A stretch of 64,000 bases of DNA. Source: CAVOJY01 sp963696405. GTDB lineage: Bacteria; Chloroflexota; Limnocylindria; Limnocylindrales; CSP1-4. Below are positions 59,933 to 64,000 of this stretch, in pieces (within the stretch, counting starts at the first letter, position 1; each line of letters starts with the position of its first letter). A program made the translations under genes and the position numbers. The notes beneath the pieces were generated by a model. It had not been told where the DNA came from and ran no database searches. It saw only the letters and a list, made by a program, of their open reading frames with translations. Location of the stretch: positions 186,001 to 250,000 of the forward strand of contig CAVOJY010000005.1 in the NCBI GenBank assembly GCA_963696405.1. Reading direction: 5' to 3'.

Positions 59933-62724
59933 TGTGGGATGACATCAGCACTCGAGCAGCCACGCCCTGGCGCGGGCGACGGTGCCAGGTCACGGCCACT
60001 CCGGCCTCCTCCGTGTGGCACGCTCTCGACCCCGACGCAGCGCTCGCGGCCCAGGGTGTCACCGTCGACGCCGGCCTGACCTCCGCTGAGGCCGACGCGC
60101 GACGCGCGTCGTATGGGAAGAACACGTTCGCCGAGGCGAAGAAGGCGTCGCCCCTGCAGAGGTTCACCCGCCAGTACGCCGACCCGATGCAGCTCGTGCT
60201 CCTCGTCGCGGGCATCATCTGCCTGTTCCTGCCCGGACAGTTCTACACGGGCGTCTTCCTGCTGCTCCTCACGCTGTTCAATGCCTGGATGGCCATGAAC
60301 CAGGAGGGCAAGGCGGAAGCGAGCGCCTCGGCCCTCCAGAGCAGGATGGTCGTCAAGGCCAAGGTCCGCCGGAACGGTGAGCTCGCCGAGATCCCGATGG
60401 ACCAGCTCGTCCCTGGGGACATCGTCAACATCGAGGCCGGCGACCTCGTTCCCGCCGACGCCCGCATCCTCACCGCCGCGACCCTCGAGATCGACGAGTC
60501 GGCGCTCACGGGCGAGAGCGTCCCTACGCCCAAGCAGGTGGACGCGGTCGCGGCCGACGCCGCCCTCGGGGACCGCGTGGACATGGCGTTCATGAACTGC
60601 CAGGTGACCCGAGGTGCGGGCACTGTCCTCGTCACCACGACGGGGATGGCGACCGAGGTCGGCCACATCAGCGGCATGCTCCAGGCCACCGCGGTCGAGA
60701 AGACCCCGCTGACGAAGCAGCTCGACGCGCTCACCAACCAGATTCTCGTCATCGCCGGCATCGCCCTGGTGGTCTCGATTGTTCTCGGCCTCTACCGCAA
60801 CGTCCAGCTCCAGGATCTGTTCCTCAGCGCGGTCGCGTTCGCGGTGGCGGCCATCCCCACGGCGCTGCCGGCCGTCGTCACGGCCATCCTGTCGAAGGGC
60901 TCGCAGATGCTCGCCGACGCCGGCGCCATCATGAAGCGCCTCCGCTCGGTGGAGACGCTCGGCTCCACGTCGGCGCTCAACTCCGACAAGACCGGCACCC
61001 TCACGCTCAACCAGATGACGGCCGTCCAGATGGCGGTCCCCGGCCGCCGCTACACGATCTCCGGCGACGGCTACTCGACGACCGGGCAGATCGCCCATGC
61101 CGGCGGCCAGCCGGACATCCCGCTCGAACAGTACCTGCTGCCGATGGCCCTGTGCGCCGACGCCGAGGTCCGCGACGGCGCGCTCGTCGGCGACCCGACC
61201 GAGGGTGCGCTCGTCGTCCTCGCGGCGAAGGGCGGCGTGGACCCGACGCTCACGCGCGAGCGCTATCCGCGCGTCGCCACCCTGCCCTTCGACGCGGCGT
61301 ACAAGATGATGGCCACCTTCCACCGGATGAAGGACGCGAGCGGCAAGGACGTCGTTCGCGGCTACATCAAGGGGGCCCCCGATCAGCTCCTCGCGCGCGC
61401 GGTGGGCGCGCACGGCCCCGACGGCACGGAGGTCCCGGTCGCGCAGCTCCGGGACGCGTATCTCGAGGAGAACGATCGCCTCGGCACGATGGGTCTCCGG
61501 GTCATGGCCACCGGCCAGAAGGACTTCGACCCGGCGGCGTTCGACCCGGACGCCGATCTGCTGCCCGCCATCGATGGGCTGACGCTGCTCGCGATGGTCG
61601 GGATCGTCGATCCGCCGCGGCCGGCGGCGAAGGCTGCCATCGCGCAGGCGAAGGGGGCCGGGATCCAGGTGCGCATGATCACGGGCGACCACGCGGTCAC
61701 GGCCGAGGCGATCGCCCACCAGCTCGGGATCGAGGGCCGCGCGATCACCGGCGCCGACTTCCGCGCGATGAGCGACGAGGAGGCGATGCGCCAGATCGAC
61801 GGGATCGGGGTCATCGCCCGCGTCTCCCCGGAGGACAAGGTCCACCTCGTGGACATCCTGCGGAAGAAGGGCCACGTCGTCGGCATGACCGGCGACGGCG
61901 TGAACGACGCACCCGCCCTCAAGAAGGCCGACATCGGCATCGCGATGGGGATCACCGGCACCGAGGTCTCGAAGCAGGCCGCCGTCATGATCCTCACGGA
62001 TGACAACTACGCGACGATCGTGAAGGCGGTCGGCCTCGGGCGCGCCGTGTACGACAACCTGATGCGCTTCATCCGCTTCCAGATGGCGGGCCTCTTCGGG
62101 TTCATCGCCACCTTCCTCGGCTCGTCGCTCCTCAACATCCTCGGGGGGATCCCGTTCCTCCCGCTCCAGACCCTCTGGCTCAACTTCACCGTCAACGTCT
62201 TCCAGGCGCTCGGCCTCGGCTACGGCAAGCCGCGAGAGGGCCTCATGGAGGTCCCGCCGCGGCCCAAGGAGCAGAAGATCATGCCCCGCCGGCTGATGAC
62301 CTGGCTGGTCTTCGTCGGGCTCGTCATGGCCGCCGGCACCCTCGGGGTGCTGGCGTGGGGCAACGCCAGCTACGGCGACGTGGTCGCACGCACGATGGGC
62401 ATCACCACCTTCTCGCTCTTCCGCCTCTTCTCCTCCCTGGAGACCGCGGACGAGGACGAGTCGCTCTTCGGCGGGTCCATCCTCGCGAACCGCCCGCTCC
62501 TTATAGCGACGGGTCTGTCGGTGCTGACGATCATCCTCGCGACCGAGCTCGGCTTCCTCCAGCGGCTTCTGGGCACGGTGAGCCTGTCGGTCGACCAGTG
62601 GGTGGTCTGCATCGGCGTGTCGCTGTCGCTCATCGTGGTCGAGGAGGTGCGCAAGCTCCTCAAGGTCCGGACCGGCGACGAGCCGGCCGCGACACTGGCG
62701 GCTCCGGTCGCTACCGCGGCATAG
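59933..62724 (+). CDS. Cation-transporting P-type ATPase
   Basis: About 930-residue P2/P3-like ion pump. The N-terminal cation-ATPase domain (WHALDPDAALAAQGVTVDAG, RRASYGKNTFAEA) is followed by two helices. The actuator loop has LTGESVPTPK, and TM4 reads AIPTALPAVVTAI. The phosphorylation site is SALNSDKTGTLT and the hinge is MTGDGVNDAPALKKADIGIA. Six C-terminal helices follow. TM4 lacks the PEGLP of calcium pumps and the PVALP/PVAMP of proton pumps, so the ion is unclear. ATG 59939 has the best ribosome site (GGAGGA, 7 nt) but lies in another frame and would need one indel near 59990; ATG 59933 is in frame. It is followed by a PPK2 gene. Confidence 0.9.
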
Positions 62725-62751
62725 TCCGCGCCGTTAGAAAGGATCAGATCC

Positions 62752-63627
62752 GTGGCGAAGAAGAAGGACAAGAAGGCCGACAAGGTCGAGAAGGCCGAGG
62801 CCCGCCGTGACGAAGGGAACGTCGCCACCCCGGCGACGCCGCCCGAGGCCCCGGCGAAGATGAAAGTCAAGGAGTACGAGGGCGAGATGCGCCGTCTCCA
62901 CGGCGAGCTCGTGGCGATGCAGGAGTGGGTCAAGGCGACCGGCGCCAAGATCTGCATCGTGTTCGAGGGTCGGGACACCGCCGGCAAGGGGGGCACGATC
63001 AAGCGGATCACCGAGCGAGTCAGCCCCCGCGTGTTCAAGGTTGTGGCCCTGTCCGCCCCGACGGAGCGCGAGCGATCGCAGATGTACGTCCAGCGGTACC
63101 TGCCGCACTTCCCGGCCGGCGGCGAGGTCGTGATCTTCGACCGCAGCTGGTACAACCGCGCCGGCGTGGAGCGGGTGATGGGCTTCTGCACGCCCGAGCA
63201 GACCGAGAAGTTCCTCGAGCAGGCCCCCGCCGTCGAGAAGGCCATGGTCGACGCCGGGATCATCCTGGTGAAGTACTGGCTGGAGGTCAGCCCCGACGAG
63301 CAGACCCGGCGCCTCGAGGGCCGGATCAACGACCCGCGGAAGGTCTGGAAGCTGACCGACATGGACCTGAAGTCGTACGGCCGCTGGGATGACTACTCGC
63401 GGGCCCGGGACGCGATGTTCGCAGCGACCGACACGCCGTGGGCACCCTGGTACATCGCGCACACCGACGACAAGAAGCGGGGGCGGCTCAACATCATCAG
63501 CCACCTGCTGAGCAAGGTGCCCTACAAGCCGCTCGAGCCTCGGGGCGTCGAGCTGCCCAAGCGCACGGTGTCCACCAATGACAGCGAACCCAACCTGCCG
63601 CTGAAGTACATCCCGACGCCGTTCTGA
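62752..63627 (+). CDS. ppk2: Polyphosphate kinase 2
   Basis: 291-residue PPK2-family enzyme that moves phosphate between polyphosphate and nucleoside phosphates. Walker A is FEGRDTAGKGGT (71-82); Walker B is VVIFDRSWYNRAGVERVMGF with Asp130. The lid region has MYVQRYLPHFP, and WLEVSPDEQTRRLEGRINDP, RWDDYSRARDAMFAATD and PWYIAHTDDKKRGRLNIISH are family-specific. A Lys-rich N-terminal extension (AKKKDKKADKVEKAEARRDE) is present. The GTG start follows AAAGGATC. It is separated by 27 nt from the P-type ATPase and may be co-transcribed with it. Confidence 0.94.
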   Translation: MAKKKDKKADKVEKAEARRDEGNVATPATPPEAPAKMKVKEYEGEMRRLHGELVAMQEWVKATGAKICIVFEGRDTAGKGGTIKRITERVSPRVFKVVALSAPTERERSQMYVQRYLPHFPAGGEVVIFDRSWYNRAGVERVMGFCTPEQTEKFLEQAPAVEKAMVDAGIILVKYWLEVSPDEQTRRLEGRINDPRKVWKLTDMDLKSYGRWDDYSRARDAMFAATDTPWAPWYIAHTDDKKRGRLNIISHLLSKVPYKPLEPRGVELPKRTVSTNDSEPNLPLKYIPTPF

Positions 63628-63788
63628 CGGGAGCGATTGGCCACTGCGTCGAGACCCCCAGGCCCCGCTCCCACGCGGACGGCGAACCCCGTGGGGATCC
63701 TGCGGGACGCCGCCGAGCCCGGCGGCGTCCCGTTCGCCGCCCGTTCTGCTACCATCCGTCTTCGCGTCGGCTCGACGCCGTTGTCGGC

Positions 63789-64000
63789 ATGCCCACAACC
63801 ACCACGCATCGAGGTTCCTTCGGCTTGGCTCACTCAACGAGAACCTGGCGGGGCGCACGGACGCCCCAGGCGATGAAGCGCGACCGGCAGGCGGCCCGCA
63901 AGCGTGACGTCAACCAGCCCCATCAGACGAAGGCCAAGACCCTCGTCGCGAAGGCGCTGCGGCAGGCCGTGACCGGCGATGCCACCGAGGCGCTGCAGAG
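63789..64000 (+). CDS. rpsT: Probable ribosomal protein bS20, cut by the window end
   Basis: The open frame runs off the right edge. RTPQAMKRDRQAARKRDVNQ and HQTKAKTLVAKALRQAVTGD resemble the basic helical start of bS20. The start is unsure: the ATG at 63789 gives a 28-residue extension unlike bS20, an internal TTG gives MAHSTRTWRG, and the ATG at MKRDRQ is too late for homology. No strong ribosome site marks any of them. The call relies on composition and a short motif only. Confidence 0.5.
   Translation, partial: MPTTTTHRGSFGLAHSTRTWRGARTPQAMKRDRQAARKRDVNQPHQTKAKTLVAKALRQAVTGDATEALQ

Overview
The window is very GC-rich bacterial DNA, about one gene per kilobase, with no rRNA, tRNA, CRISPR array or transposase seen. 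Gene content and order suggest a Chloroflexota-type bacterium, possibly of the Limnocylindria kind. It has bS21 (rpsU), which most Actinomycetota lack. It keeps the Firmicutes/Chloroflexota-style order dnaJ-prmA-HIT and rpsU-yqeY-pgpH-ybeY, has hrcA-grpE-dnaK under a CIRCE element, and encodes a heliorhodopsin. Several promoters look leaderless. No outer-membrane partner is seen for the MacA-like exporter. The taxonomic call is an inference.

Layout. 0-9.6 kb: a ferric-reductase-like flavocytochrome fragment, then a minus-strand envelope-stress and efflux operon (response regulator, histidine kinase, HtrA protease, MacA-like adaptor, MacB-like ATPase and permease, secreted DUF5666-like protein) with a direct-repeat operator ahead of the regulator. 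9.6-17.6 kb: housekeeping run mfd-pth-ybeY-pgpH-yqeY-rpsU. 17.9-20.3 kb: modAB without modC, divergent from a PadR regulator. 20.5-23.9 kb: heliorhodopsin, HIT, prmA, dnaJ. 24-28.2 kb: an AlkX/YcaQ-like glycosylase, a DfsB/ClbS-like protein, ackA and pta. 28.7-31.9 kb: a Fic protein behind an operator-like repeat, and an ABC-2 exporter. 32-35.8 kb: a MoxR/DUF58/transmembrane cluster. 35.8-47.6 kb: a phosphate region with pstB, phoU, a SixA-like protein, an M23 peptidase, a PiT transporter, an MBL hydrolase, a GH63-type glucosidase, an ArsC-like protein and a divergent PhoR/PhoB-like pair. 47.5-52.5 kb: a rhodanese and dnaK-grpE-hrcA. 52.6-64 kb: a DUF4328-type protein, a Tat-exported DMFase-beta-like protein, hemW, CPBP, lepA, a P-type ATPase, PPK2 and the start of a probable rpsT.

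The most distinctive regulatory signal is a set of three 11-bp-periodic PHO-box arrays (7-mers like GTTAACA/GTTCACG plus 4 nt). They lie ahead of pstB, the GH63 gene and the ArsC-like gene, and two of them sit at an identical distance from a -10-like hexamer. This ties the 35.8-47.6 kb block to the PhoR/PhoB-like pair encoded inside it.

Many genes are split by single-base frameshifts while their reading continues intact in the next frame, including essential ones (mfd, grpE). This looks mainly like long-read or assembly indels, densest between 36 and 44.6 kb. Coordinates for those genes span the whole inferred gene.
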